53,597 nucleotides of DNA from Syntrophobacter sp. SbD1 (GCA_900290365.1 OMOE01000161.1:1-53597), one strand, 5' to 3'; positions 19,186 through 27,238 are shown, counted from the first letter of the stretch. Notes: generated by a model not told the origin, from the letters alone. Numbers and translations are program-made.

Positions 19186-20220
19186 ATGGGCATAAGGTTT
19201 TCCCTAGTTGCAGTCGTAGCGCTCGTTTTGGCTGCTTTCCTCGGGGTCGGCACAGCCGGACTCAATCATTTCTTTGGCGTAACCGTGCCGTCCATAGCTC
19301 TTGTCGTCTTCCTGGGCGGGGTGGTTTTCAGGGTCCTCAAATGGGGGCGCTCACCCGTTCCCTTCAGGATTCCCACGACGGCCGGCCAGCAGAAGACTCT
19401 GAGCTGGATTCCTCAAAACAAACTCGACAATCCTTCAACCAAAATGCAGACCGTTGGCAGGATGGTCCTAGAGGTGCTTCTTTTCCGCTCTCTTTTCAGA
19501 AACACCAAATTCGAGATCGAAAAAGGGCCCAAGCTTTACTACCAGTGGGAGAAATGGCTCTGGCTCGCATCCCTTGCCTTCCATTACTGCTTCCTGGTCA
19601 TCCTGATCAGACATTTGCGGTTCTTCACCGACCCTGTCCCCTTTTTCGTCCATGACATTGAAAGGCTTGACGGGTTTTTCCAGGTGGGCCTTCCAGGCCT
19701 CTACCTCACCGATGCGATTTTTATGCTGGCTGTCACCTACCTGCTGATCAGACGGCTGATCATCCCGCAGTTGCGCTATATATCACTTCCGCAGGATTAT
19801 TTTCCACTTTTCCTGCTCTTTACAATCGGAACAACGGGCATTCTTACCCGCTATTTCACCAAGGTCGACCTGATCAAGGTAAAGCAGTTGGCAATAGGAA
19901 TCATCTCCTTCCATCCGGTTGTCCCGGAAGGCATCGGGGTCATTTTTTTCATCCATCTTTTCCTGGTGAGCACGCTTTTGATCTATTTTCCTTTCAGCAA
20001 GCTGATGCACGCGGGCGGCATTTTTCTGAGCCCGACGCGCAATCTTCCCAACGACAGCCGGTTCAAGCGTCACGTAAATCCATGGAACTATCCGGTAAAG
20101 GTTCATACCTACGCGGAGTATGAAGACCATTTCAGGGAAAAGATGGTCGAGGCCGGACTCCCCGTTGAAAAAGAATTGGATGAAGCTCCGGTTACAGCCC
20201 AAAACTCAACAGAGGGCTGA
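19186..20220 (+). CDS. dsrM: DsrM, cytochrome b subunit of DsrMKJOP
   Basis: A 344-residue inner-membrane NarI-like haem b subunit. DsrMKJOP couples the menaquinone pool and periplasmic cytochromes to the cytoplasmic DsrC trisulfide during sulfite reduction. About five or six membrane helices are visible, including LVAVVALVLAAFLGVG at the N-terminus and LWLASLAFHYCFLVILIRHL with candidate haem-ligand histidines, then DIERLDGFFQVGLPGLYL. AGGAGG precedes the ATG. It is the first gene of a five-gene operon with dsrK 59 bases downstream. Confidence 0.93.
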   Translation: MGIRFSLVAVVALVLAAFLGVGTAGLNHFFGVTVPSIALVVFLGGVVFRVLKWGRSPVPFRIPTTAGQQKTLSWIPQNKLDNPSTKMQTVGRMVLEVLLFRSLFRNTKFEIEKGPKLYYQWEKWLWLASLAFHYCFLVILIRHLRFFTDPVPFFVHDIERLDGFFQVGLPGLYLTDAIFMLAVTYLLIRRLIIPQLRYISLPQDYFPLFLLFTIGTTGILTRYFTKVDLIKVKQLAIGIISFHPVVPEGIGVIFFIHLFLVSTLLIYFPFSKLMHAGGIFLSPTRNLPNDSRFKRHVNPWNYPVKVHTYAEYEDHFREKMVEAGLPVEKELDEAPVTAQNSTEG

Positions 20221-20230
20221 AGGCGGAAAT

Positions 20231-20265
20231 CCGTCCTCCGTCCTCCGTTCTCCGTCATCTGGTCA
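20231..20265. repeat. Heptamer array, CCGTCCT class, between dsrM and dsrK
   Basis: CCGTCCT, CCGTCCT, CCGTTCT, CCGTCAT, CTGGTCA: five units decaying in identity, ending next to the CAGGAG ribosome binding site of dsrK. The array lies inside the operon. Confidence 0.8.
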
Positions 20266-20279
20266 GGAGTTATACCAAA

Positions 20280-21902
20280 ATGGCTAAGGTCCCCAAACCA
20301 AACGAACTGGTAATAGAACATGGATTTCCCCAAACGGGATGGATGGACACCCCGGCCGTTTTCAGGCCCGGAAACTTCAGCTATCCCGGAAAGGCGAAAA
20401 ACCTTCAAGCCCTTGGACTTCCGAACCCCAGGGAATGGTCGCCGCTCGATGAAGACTGGAAGCTGCCCTCCAACTGGAAACAGATCATCCTGGAAGGCAT
20501 GCGTGAGCGCCTTGATAAATTCCGCTCGTTTAAGATTTTCATGGACATATGCGTGCGCTGCGGCGCCTGTGCCGATAAGTGCCATTTCTATCTGGGTTCG
20601 GGCGACCCGAAGAACATGCCCGTCCTAAGGGCTGAACTGCTGAGGTCGGTCTATCGCAAGGATTTCTCACTGGCCGGCAGGATCATGGGAAAAATGGTGG
20701 GCGCTCGGGACCTCACCGAAGATGTCCTAAAAGAATGGTTCATGTACTTTTTCCAGTGCACGGAATGCCGCCGCTGTTCGCTTTTCTGCCCCTACGGCAT
20801 CGATACGGCGGAGGTCACCATGATGGGCCGCGAACTTTTGAACCTGGTCGGATTGAACATCGACTGGGTCGTCGGCCCCGCTGCCAATTGCTTCAATAAC
20901 GGAAACCACCTCGGGATTCAGCCCCACGCCTTCAAGGACATGATCGAGTTTTTCGTCGATGAAATTGAGGCTGTAAACGGGATCAGGTGCGAGCCGACTT
21001 TCAACCGCAAGGGCGCCGAAGTCCTCTTTATCACTCCTTCGGGCGACGTTTTCGCAGACCCCGGCACCTATACCCTCATGGGATATCTGATGCTCTTTCA
21101 TCAGATCGGGCTCGACTACACCTGGAGCACCTACGCTTCGGAGGGCGGAAACTTCGGCATGTTTACTTCCCACGAGGTGATGAAGCGCCTGAACTCCAAG
21201 ATGTACGCGGAGGCCAAAAGGCTCGGCGTAAAGTACATCATCGGCGGCGAGTGCGGTCACATGTGGCGCGTTATAAACCAGTACATGGACACGATGAACG
21301 GCCCGGCGGACTTTCTCGAAGTGCCGGTGTCTCCCATGACGGGCACAAGGTTCGACAACGCAGCGACTACCAAGATGATACACATAGTCGAGTTTACCGC
21401 CGACCTGATAAAGAACGGCAAGCTCAAACTCGACCCGAGCCGAAACGACCACCTGGTCACGACTTACCATGATTCCTGCAACCCTGCGCGTGGCATGGGC
21501 TTTTTCGAAGAGCCGCGCTACGTGATAAAAAATGTTTGCAATAATTTCCACGAAATGCCGCCCAACACCATCCGGGAGCAGACTTTCTGCTGCGGTTCGG
21601 GGTCGGGCCTAAACAACGACGAGTTCATGGAAATGAGAATGCGGGGCGGGCTGCCCAGGGCTAACGCGGTACGCCACGTACACGACCTGCACGGTGTAAA
21701 CACGCTTGCGACCATTTGCGCCATCGACCGCGCCGTACTTACCGCCCTGATGGATTACTGGGTACCCGATGTTACCGTGTACGGAGTTCACGAGCTGGTT
21801 GCCAACGCGCTCGTGATGGACGGCGAAACCGAGAGGACCACCGATCTGCGCGGCGAGCCTCTGCCCGGAATGGAGGAGGATAGCGAGAATGAAGATGTAT
21901 GA
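20280..21902 (+). CDS. dsrK: DsrK, HdrD-like iron-sulfur subunit of DsrMKJOP
   Basis: The catalytic cytoplasmic subunit (540 residues), related to heterodisulfide reductase HdrD, proposed to reduce the DsrC trisulfide. Two [4Fe-4S] motifs are present, CVRCGACADKC and CTECRRCSLFC followed by PYGID, and CCG-type cysteines in GGECGHMWR, DSCNPARGMG and TFCCGSGSG bind the noncubane cluster. An AGGAG sits upstream of the ATG. Its 3' end overlaps dsrJ by 14 bases, indicating translational coupling. Confidence 0.95.
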   Translation: MAKVPKPNELVIEHGFPQTGWMDTPAVFRPGNFSYPGKAKNLQALGLPNPREWSPLDEDWKLPSNWKQIILEGMRERLDKFRSFKIFMDICVRCGACADKCHFYLGSGDPKNMPVLRAELLRSVYRKDFSLAGRIMGKMVGARDLTEDVLKEWFMYFFQCTECRRCSLFCPYGIDTAEVTMMGRELLNLVGLNIDWVVGPAANCFNNGNHLGIQPHAFKDMIEFFVDEIEAVNGIRCEPTFNRKGAEVLFITPSGDVFADPGTYTLMGYLMLFHQIGLDYTWSTYASEGGNFGMFTSHEVMKRLNSKMYAEAKRLGVKYIIGGECGHMWRVINQYMDTMNGPADFLEVPVSPMTGTRFDNAATTKMIHIVEFTADLIKNGKLKLDPSRNDHLVTTYHDSCNPARGMGFFEEPRYVIKNVCNNFHEMPPNTIREQTFCCGSGSGLNNDEFMEMRMRGGLPRANAVRHVHDLHGVNTLATICAIDRAVLTALMDYWVPDVTVYGVHELVANALVMDGETERTTDLRGEPLPGMEEDSENEDV

Positions 21903-22302
21903 TGGAAAATATATCCTTGCCGGCCTGATCGTATTCATCGTGCTGGCAACCTTCCCGGTATGGTTCACTCATGGCAAGGCCGCTCCACCGCCCGAGCTAA
22001 AGCTCGACACCCCGGTCATCGCAAAGATGGCGAACAAGCAATGCGTTTTGCCAAAAGAAGAGATGATCACCGGGCATATGAAGCTTTTGAATGACTGGAG
22101 GACCCAGGTCGTCCGGGACGGCAAGAGAATGTATGTGGCAAGCGACGGCAAGACCTATGAAATGAGTCTCCAGAACGAGTGTATGAAGTGTCACTCCAAC
22201 AAGACTCTGTTCTGCGATAAGTGCCATAATTACGCCGGGCTGCAGAAGGACGCTGATCCCTACTGCTGGAATTGCCATATTGCCCCGAAGGAGAACAAGT
22301 AA
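21889..22302 (+). CDS. dsrJ: DsrJ, trihaem cytochrome c of DsrMKJOP
   Basis: A 137-residue periplasmic trihaem c-type cytochrome held by an uncleaved N-terminal helix (YILAGLIVFIVLATFPVWF). Three CxxCH motifs close to the C-terminus (CMKCH, CDKCH, CWNCH) match the known DsrJ layout; one haem in homologues has unusual ligation. GAGGATAGCGAG within dsrK acts as the RBS, and the start lies inside the dsrK 3' end. Confidence 0.95.
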   Translation: MKMYDGKYILAGLIVFIVLATFPVWFTHGKAAPPPELKLDTPVIAKMANKQCVLPKEEMITGHMKLLNDWRTQVVRDGKRMYVASDGKTYEMSLQNECMKCHSNKTLFCDKCHNYAGLQKDADPYCWNCHIAPKENK

Positions 22303-23084
22303 TGGAAACCGGCAGAAGGAATTTTCTAAAAATCGGCGGTCTTTGTACGCTTGGGCTGGGATCTTTGCGTTTGGTCGATGCGATTGCCAAAACCGAAGAG
22401 CCCAAATTCCTGCTCAATGTCCAGGCCCTTTCTGCGAAGCGTTGGGCAATGGCCATCGATATGAAGAAGTGCTGGGAAAAAGGGCGCCCCGGCTGCACGG
22501 ACTGCACTCTGGCCTGCCATTCGACCCATAATGTTCCGGATATCGGGACCCAGAAGGAAGAGATCAAGTGGATCTGGGAAGAAAAGTATGAAAACGTCTT
22601 CCCGAGGCAGGAAAGCGGCATGGAACCCGAAGCGATACGGGAAAAGCCTTTTATACTCTTGTGCAATCATTGCACAAATGCCCCCTGCACGCGGGTTTGT
22701 CCCACCAAGGCCACCTTCAAAAGGCCTGACGGGATCACTATGATGGATTTCCACCGCTGCATAGGGTGCCGCTATTGCATGGCCGCTTGTCCCTACGGCG
22801 CCAGGAGCTTTAATTTTAGAGACCCGCGCCCTTTTATAAAAACGGAACTAAATACCACCTTCCCGACCAGGGAACGCGGGGTTGTAGAGAAGTGCAACTT
22901 CTGCGAAGAGAGGCTTGCAGCCGGAAAAATTCCGGCCTGTGTAGAGGCGTGCAAGTGCAAGGCCCTCTGCTTCGGCGATCTTGAAGATCCGAAATCCGAT
23001 GTTCGAAAAGCTCTTGCTTCGCAATTTTCAATAAGGCGCAAACCCGAGCTGGGGACCGAACCCGGCGTTTACTACGTAATTTAA
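22302..23084 (+). CDS. dsrO: DsrO, periplasmic ferredoxin-like subunit of DsrMKJOP
   Basis: A 260-residue polyferredoxin exported by the Tat system: RRNFLKIGG begins at residue 5 and is followed by a hydrophobic stretch. Four cysteine clusters bind [4Fe-4S] centres: CTDCTLAC, CNHCTNAPCTRVC, CIGCRYCMAAC and CNFCEER to CVEAC. The ATG at 22302 shares its A with the dsrJ TAA and has GAAGGAGA upstream. It passes electrons between DsrJ and DsrP. Confidence 0.94.
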   Translation: METGRRNFLKIGGLCTLGLGSLRLVDAIAKTEEPKFLLNVQALSAKRWAMAIDMKKCWEKGRPGCTDCTLACHSTHNVPDIGTQKEEIKWIWEEKYENVFPRQESGMEPEAIREKPFILLCNHCTNAPCTRVCPTKATFKRPDGITMMDFHRCIGCRYCMAACPYGARSFNFRDPRPFIKTELNTTFPTRERGVVEKCNFCEERLAAGKIPACVEACKCKALCFGDLEDPKSDVRKALASQFSIRRKPELGTEPGVYYVI

Positions 23085-23161
23085 GGGAAGCGGGAAGCAA
23101 GAATCGGGAAGCTGGAAGGGAAACCCCCTGCTCCCTGCTCCTTGCTCCTTACTCCCGATCT
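23085..23161. repeat. Purine/pyrimidine heptamer hairpin between dsrO and dsrP
   Basis: Eleven 7-base units in register. The first half is purine-rich (GGGAAGC, GGGAAGC, AAGAATC, GGGAAGC, TGGAAGG) and the second half pyrimidine-rich (CCTGCTC, CCTGCTC, CTTGCTC, CTTACTC). The halves are imperfect complements, so the spacer can fold into a long hairpin within the dsr mRNA. Confidence 0.85.
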
Positions 23162-23174
23162 TAAGGGGTGGGAT

Positions 23175-24329
23175 ATGCTTGAAAGAGCACTTACTGGAAG
23201 CACAAGATACAAAAGGCTGCTTGGGGTTCTGCTCGTCTTCATGGGGCTCGGTTTTGCGGCTTACCTCACTCAGTGGAACCGGGGTCTTACGATTACCGGC
23301 CTCAGCAGGGACGTTTCCTGGGGACTCTACATCGCCCAGTTTACTTTCCTGGTCGGCGTGGCGGCCTCTGCGGTCATGGTTGTACTTCCCTATTACCTGC
23401 ACGACATCAAGGCGTTCGGCAAAATAACAATTCTGGGGGAATTTCTGGCCATAGCCGCCTGCACCATGTGTGCGCTCTTCGTCTTAGTCGATATGGGTAA
23501 ACCGATGCGCTTGTTGAACATTTTTATCTATCCGACGCCCAATTCGATTCTTTTCTGGGACGTGATCGTCTTGAACGGATACCTGTTGCTCAACATCTTC
23601 ATAGGCTGGAACGTCCTCGAGGCCGAACGCAAGGGCACTCATTATCCCAACTGGGTAAAGCCGCTCATCTACCTTTCGATCCCCTGGGCGGTCAGCATTC
23701 ACACCGTTACGGCATTCCTCTACGCCGGTCTTCCCGGAAGGCACTACTGGCTGACCGCCATAATGGCCGCGCGCTTTCTCGCCTCGGCTTTCTGCTCCGG
23801 TCCCGCGCTTCTGATAATGCTTTCCTACCTGGTTAAAAAGTACTCGAAGTTTGATCCGGGCAAGGAAGCAATAGACAAGCTGACGACGATCATGACTTAC
23901 TCCATGCTGATAAGCGTTTTCTTTGTCGGCCTGGAGTTCTTTACGGCATTTTACAGCAACATCCCAGGTGAAATGGACTCGCTCAAGTACCTCTTCATCG
24001 GACTCGACGGCCACCATAACCTGGTCCCATTCATGTGGCTTTTTGCGATACTGGCCATAAGCGGGGTAGTGCTGCTTCTCAATCCGAATGTGCGCAAGAA
24101 CGAAAAGATGCTCCTCGCCGCAGCCGCCTGCGTATTCTTTTCCATGTACATTGAAAAAGGCGTAGGGCTGATCGTCGCCGGTTTTATTCCAAACCCGCTC
24201 GACCAGGTTCACGAATATTTCCCGAGCCTTCCCGAAATTATGATCGCTCTCGGAATCTGGGCAACCGGTTTCTTCATTCTGACCGTACTCTACAAGATTG
24301 CCATTTCGGTAAAGGAAGAAGTCGCGTAG
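23175..24329 (+). CDS. dsrP: DsrP, NrfD-family membrane subunit of DsrMKJOP
   Basis: A 384-residue integral membrane protein of the NrfD/PsrC family with about ten helices; it exchanges electrons with menaquinone. It opens MLERALTGSTRYKRLLGVLL, has the conserved SWGLYIAQFTFLVGVAASAV segment, and ends with a helix and a short basic tail. Start at 23175 chosen for the AAGGGGTGGG upstream and family N-terminus; an in-frame TTG at 23142 lies in the heptamer-rich spacer. Last gene before the terminator. Confidence 0.94.
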   Translation: MLERALTGSTRYKRLLGVLLVFMGLGFAAYLTQWNRGLTITGLSRDVSWGLYIAQFTFLVGVAASAVMVVLPYYLHDIKAFGKITILGEFLAIAACTMCALFVLVDMGKPMRLLNIFIYPTPNSILFWDVIVLNGYLLLNIFIGWNVLEAERKGTHYPNWVKPLIYLSIPWAVSIHTVTAFLYAGLPGRHYWLTAIMAARFLASAFCSGPALLIMLSYLVKKYSKFDPGKEAIDKLTTIMTYSMLISVFFVGLEFFTAFYSNIPGEMDSLKYLFIGLDGHHNLVPFMWLFAILAISGVVLLLNPNVRKNEKMLLAAAACVFFSMYIEKGVGLIVAGFIPNPLDQVHEYFPSLPEIMIALGIWATGFFILTVLYKIAISVKEEVA

Positions 24330-24349
24330 AAGTGCGGTTACAGCGACCG

Positions 24350-24406
24350 GTGACACGTAAATAGAGCGCAGAGTGTCAAAACTCTGTTGACATGTAAATG
24401 AGATGC
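24350..24406. repeat. Pair of diverged 21-bp direct repeats after dsrP
   Basis: GTGACACGTAAAT and TTGACATGTAAAT head two similar blocks about 35 bases apart, with AGAGT/ACTCT pairing between them. Function unknown; they lie just before the terminator. Confidence 0.45.
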
Positions 24407-24441
24407 AAAAAAGCCCGCACCGTTTGGTGAGGGCTTTTTTG
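24406..24441 (+). terminator. Intrinsic terminator of dsrMKJOP
   Basis: AAAAAGCCC-G-CACC pairs with GGTG-A-GGGCTTTTTT around a GTTT loop, followed by the T-run. The strong stem and A/T flanks make it potentially bidirectional. It separates dsrP from the DsrC-like gene. Confidence 0.9.
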
Positions 24442-24559
24442 TGCCCTCAAAGGGCCATATAGATTGAAGACCATCAGCAGGCTCCTTATTTTAGTCTTTG
24501 TGGCGTTCGCAAGACGCTGAATAATTAAGATAAACCTTTGCAGGCTTTGGAGAAAATCT

Positions 24560-24889
24560 ATGCCGACTTTTGAGTACGAGACAAAGAAAATCCAAGTGGA
24601 TGAGGAAGGCTATCTGGTAAACTTTGATGATTGGGACGAAACGGTGGCCTGTGCACTGGCCGAAAGGGAAGGAGTCGGAAAGGAATGCCCCCTGGTGAAG
24701 GAGCAAATCGAAATACTGAAATTTATCCGGGACTATTATAAAAAGTTCAGCTCTGTCCCCGTCGTCCGGGCTGTCTGCACCAATGTGCATCAACCCAGGA
24801 AGTGCGAATACCTTGAATTTCCTGATCCCAGAATTACTTCCAAAATCGCCGGAATTCCCAAACTCGTTACCGGCTATGAATTAATGTAA
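24560..24889 (+). CDS. DsrC-family protein lacking both conserved cysteines
   Basis: A 109-residue DsrC/TusE-fold protein: LVNFDDWDETVACALAEREG and LVKEQIEILKFIRDYYKKF are the conserved core. DsrC normally ends with a flexible arm whose two cysteines carry the trisulfide, of the type ACxIAGLPKPTGCV. Here the arm reads TSKIAGIPKLVTGYELM, so the first cysteine is Ser and the last is Tyr. It cannot do canonical trisulfide chemistry. Cysteine-less family members have been set apart as regulatory-type proteins (RspA-like). It has three other cysteines outside the arm. It lies 3' of the dsrMKJOP terminator, presumably with its own promoter. Confidence 0.85.
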   Translation: MPTFEYETKKIQVDEEGYLVNFDDWDETVACALAEREGVGKECPLVKEQIEILKFIRDYYKKFSSVPVVRAVCTNVHQPRKCEYLEFPDPRITSKIAGIPKLVTGYELM

Positions 24890-24932
24890 CCTTGGGATAT
24901 CAACTCAGGAAATAGAAGACGGAAGCGGTATT

Positions 24933-24963
24933 CTAGTGTTGCGTTTCACAAATGCAACACTAG
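24933..24963. terminator. Hairpin between convergent genes
   Basis: CTAGTGTTGC and GCAACACTAG are perfect 10-bp complements around an 11-base loop, between the DsrC-like gene and the convergent peptidase. No T-run, but the position suits a bidirectional transcription stop or RNA 3' end. Confidence 0.55.
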
Positions 24964-24981
24964 CTGTGCGGGGTCAATATA

Positions 24982-25902
24982 TTAATTTCTGTTCCATCTT
25001 CCCTGGAGGGCCTTGACCTCTTCGACAAGGTCCTGGCCGCCGGGTCCCAGGATGCATTTGTACGGGACGCAGGCATTGTTCCAGAATCCACTTTTGCGTT
25101 CTTTTGCAAAGCCCTTGAAGAAGCCGTCAACCGAGCCGTATGTTTCTTTTATCACTTCGTTCAAGGCAAGCCGCTCATCATGGAGCTGTTCGCATTTTTC
25201 AAAAAACTTCACCATTAGTTGATTGTTTGGATTCTCTTTATTGCCTTGGACAAAATAGACCCAGAAGGGCATCGCCGTATAATCCGCCTCGTAAAGGTCC
25301 ATTGAGGTATCCTTGAAAAGAGTACACACTTTGCAATCAAGGCTGACCCTGCCCCATACAAAGGCCTCGGACCAGGCCGCAGTGCCCTCGGTGAACCACC
25401 GGTAAGGTGTTTTAGGATTCCACCTGATTCTATAACCGTATGCGTATTGCAATTTATGGAACAATTCGTGTGCCGAGGTAGGCTTCCGGATAGTCGGGTT
25501 GTTTACCCAGGCAACCGAACCAAACTGAATCGGCCCATCCGGAGGGTCGGAAACTCCATAGCAGTCATTGTCCCAAAAAACCACCTCCATCTTGTCCTTG
25601 CCGGGCGCGGTATGGGGGGGTCTTCCGAACAGCTCCGTATATTTGCCCCATGCAGTCTCGAGGTATTCCGCACTATCCTTAATAATTTGAGGATCGCTGA
25701 TGTTGTCCCCCGAACGCTTGCTCTTGTTTGTCCATTTGAGAACGAAGTGGTCGGTTTCATAGCGGTTCTCAAAGAAAGGCATGTCACTGTCAACAGTGCC
25801 GTCCCGGGCGAGGACAACCACGACAGGGAGCAAACCGGTTAACGCAGCCATATTTATGGCAACCAAAAGGAGGATCGCTGCTCGCAGCCTGTGAGATTTC
25901 AT
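24982..25902 (-). CDS. Putative secreted HExxH metallopeptidase
   Basis: A 306-residue exported protein: signal peptide AAILLLVAINMAALTGLLPV, then a domain with HELFH at about residues 145-149 (zinc ligands H145 and H149, general base E146) and WFTEGTAAWSEA 23 residues later, whose Glu is a plausible third ligand as in gluzincins. Several cysteines near the end could form disulfides. GGAG lies 9 bases before the ATG at 25902; a start 15 bases earlier (25917) lacks an RBS. It has no peptidase-family name I can assign with certainty, and the substrate is unknown. Confidence 0.75.
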   Translation of the reverse strand: MKSHRLRAAILLLVAINMAALTGLLPVVVVLARDGTVDSDMPFFENRYETDHFVLKWTNKSKRSGDNISDPQIIKDSAEYLETAWGKYTELFGRPPHTAPGKDKMEVVFWDNDCYGVSDPPDGPIQFGSVAWVNNPTIRKPTSAHELFHKLQYAYGYRIRWNPKTPYRWFTEGTAAWSEAFVWGRVSLDCKVCTLFKDTSMDLYEADYTAMPFWVYFVQGNKENPNNQLMVKFFEKCEQLHDERLALNEVIKETYGSVDGFFKGFAKERKSGFWNNACVPYKCILGPGGQDLVEEVKALQGRWNRN

Positions 25903-26082
25903 AATTTGCGGCTCCATAACGAGTTAACTTCAAACCTGTGAAATTTTAAACGGTAGGCCAGAGGAAGACAATATTAATTTACGATATACCGATTGCTTAC
26001 GTTGAAGACGATATTAATTATCGCCCGATGTCGACACGCATATTTACGATCGTGATTAATTTAAATAATGGAAAATACAATA

Positions 26083-26160
26083 GCGAGGAGCAGGGAGCGA
26101 GGAGCAGGAAGCAAGAAGAACGTGTTTCTTCCCGCTTCACGCTCCGTGCTTCTCGCTTCA
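26083..26160. repeat. Heptamer hairpin, GCGAGGA/GCAGGGA class
   Basis: Five purine-rich units (GCGAGGA, GCAGGGA, GCGAGGA, GCAGGAA, GCAAGAA), then a short loop and pyrimidine-rich units (CGCTTCA, CGCTCCG, TGCTTCT, CGCTTCA) that can pair with them. It lies 8 bases before the AACGGAGGT ribosome binding site of the FnIII gene. Confidence 0.85.
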
Positions 26161-26179
26161 CCCTAACGGAGGTAATCTC

Positions 26180-26572
26180 ATGGCCTGCAAAGCTATAATG
26201 AGTTTTTTGGCGATCGTTTTCGTTGCAACATCGGCCTGGGCGTTTGGAGGCGGCGGCGGCGGCGCCGCCGGGGTGGGAGTCCCCGTTGACCTTCTCATGC
26301 CCGGTCCGCCCCGGGAGGTAATGGCAACCCCCGGCAGCGGCATGGCTACTGTCAGCTTCAAGCCTCCCAAATCGGATGGAGGAAGCCCCATAACCGCCTA
26401 TACGGTGACATCGCATCCCGGAGGCATTAAGGCCCAAGGCGCAAAAAGCCCTTTGACACTTAAAGGACTGACTGACGGAAAGACCTACACGTTTACTGCA
26501 ACGGCTTCCAATTCGGTCGGGACAGGGCTGGATTCACAGCCCTCCAACGAGGTGACGCCGGGTAAGCAATAA
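26180..26572 (+). CDS. Exported fibronectin type III domain protein
   Basis: A 130-residue exported protein: signal peptide ending ATSAWA, a glycine run (seven Gly with Ala), then one FnIII domain at about 45-130 (PGPPREVMATPGSGMATVSF, GGSPITAYTVTSHPGG, LTDGKTYTFTATASNSVGTG). FnIII modules mediate protein or carbohydrate contacts on the cell surface. GGAGG precedes the ATG. Its partner is not evident; neighbours are an exported peptidase and a small HTH protein. Confidence 0.85.
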   Translation: MACKAIMSFLAIVFVATSAWAFGGGGGGAAGVGVPVDLLMPGPPREVMATPGSGMATVSFKPPKSDGGSPITAYTVTSHPGGIKAQGAKSPLTLKGLTDGKTYTFTATASNSVGTGLDSQPSNEVTPGKQ

Positions 26573-26688
26573 AAGACGGCATCACCTGCACGCGCAGACG
26601 CAAGGCGCCGGGTTCTTGTTTTTGTATACAGTAGTTTAAGCTTCTCATTCGTGGACAAAATGCTGCGCACGATTCTACAGGATCGCGC

Positions 26689-26726
26689 AAAACTTCCTGC
26701 GCTTCGCGCGAGGTGAAGTTTTTCGT
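26689..26726 (+). terminator. Candidate intrinsic terminator after the FnIII gene
   Basis: AAAACTTC at 26689-26696 pairs with GAAGTTTT at 26715-26722, with a partly paired GC-rich interior and a T-run at the 3' side. It lies about 115 bases after the stop codon, so assignment to the FnIII gene is tentative. Confidence 0.5.
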
Positions 26727-26947
26727 CCACCCGAAATTCGTAATCGAAGTTGCTTCGCTCTACGCTCCGTAAGCGTTCACCACTCAGGCACAGAAACCAT
26801 TTCATCACAGACCATCATGTCCGTCCGGGGCACCCAAGATCCCAAATCGTAGCTTTTAATTGTTTTTAAGTTAATTTTACATAATTTCGTATATTATTCT
26901 TTTATAATATTATTTTAATATTTTTTGACGGTTGTTGATATTTTTAA

Positions 26948-26975
26948 TTGACATAAGTACTTTTTAATATTTAAA
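26948..26975 (+). promoter_or_regulatory. Candidate promoter of the small HTH gene
   Basis: TTGACA at 26948-26953 with TTTAAA at 26970-26975, spacer 16, in an AT-rich tract; about 39 bases before the predicted ATG. The -10 match is weak. Confidence 0.35.
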
Positions 26976-27013
26976 GGTAATTGCTGATAATTGACAAAAT
27001 TCGGAGTCCAAAC

Positions 27014-27238
27014 ATGGCGATAGATCTTCGGAAGATCGATCCTGAGCTTATCTATTCATTAAAAGAGGCCGCGCAGATGCTTGGGCTCTCCTACGGGACC
27101 GTGCTCAAGCTCAAGAAGGACTCCAGGTTGAAGTGGCTCAAAATGGGCGGGAATTACTTCGTACAGGGCAAAGATCTTTTGGAATATATCGGCAAGGGAA
27201 TCCGGGAAGGAGGATCCGCAGGAAAGGAAAACGGTTAA
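27014..27238 (+). CDS. Small excisionase-type HTH DNA-binding protein
   Basis: A 74-residue protein with a MerR/excisionase-family winged helix: LIYSLKEAAQMLGLSYGTVLKLKKDSRLKWLKMGGNYFVQGKDLLEYI matches the HTH_17 pattern in order. It could be a regulator of the adjacent electron-transfer operon or a stand-alone excisionase-like protein; no integrase is nearby, which favours the former. GGAG precedes the ATG at 27014. It lies just downstream of the AT-rich tract. Confidence 0.8.
   Translation: MAIDLRKIDPELIYSLKEAAQMLGLSYGTVLKLKKDSRLKWLKMGGNYFVQGKDLLEYIGKGIREGGSAGKENG

Larger units (their letters stand above)
26573..27013. other. Long intergenic region with terminator and AT-rich tract
   Basis: The first part holds a hairpin terminator candidate (26689-26724); the second, from about 26850 to 26990, is strikingly AT-rich compared with the rest of the window and leads into the small HTH gene. 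No gene is supported here. Confidence 0.6.

Noticed and set aside
20727..21551. Long minus-strand frame opposite dsrK
   Set aside because: Shadow of the highly biased dsrK codons; no RBS or domain.
23085..23161. Heptamer arrays considered as CRISPR arrays
   Set aside because: The units are 7 bases long without spacers, the sequence drifts between units, and no cas genes are present.
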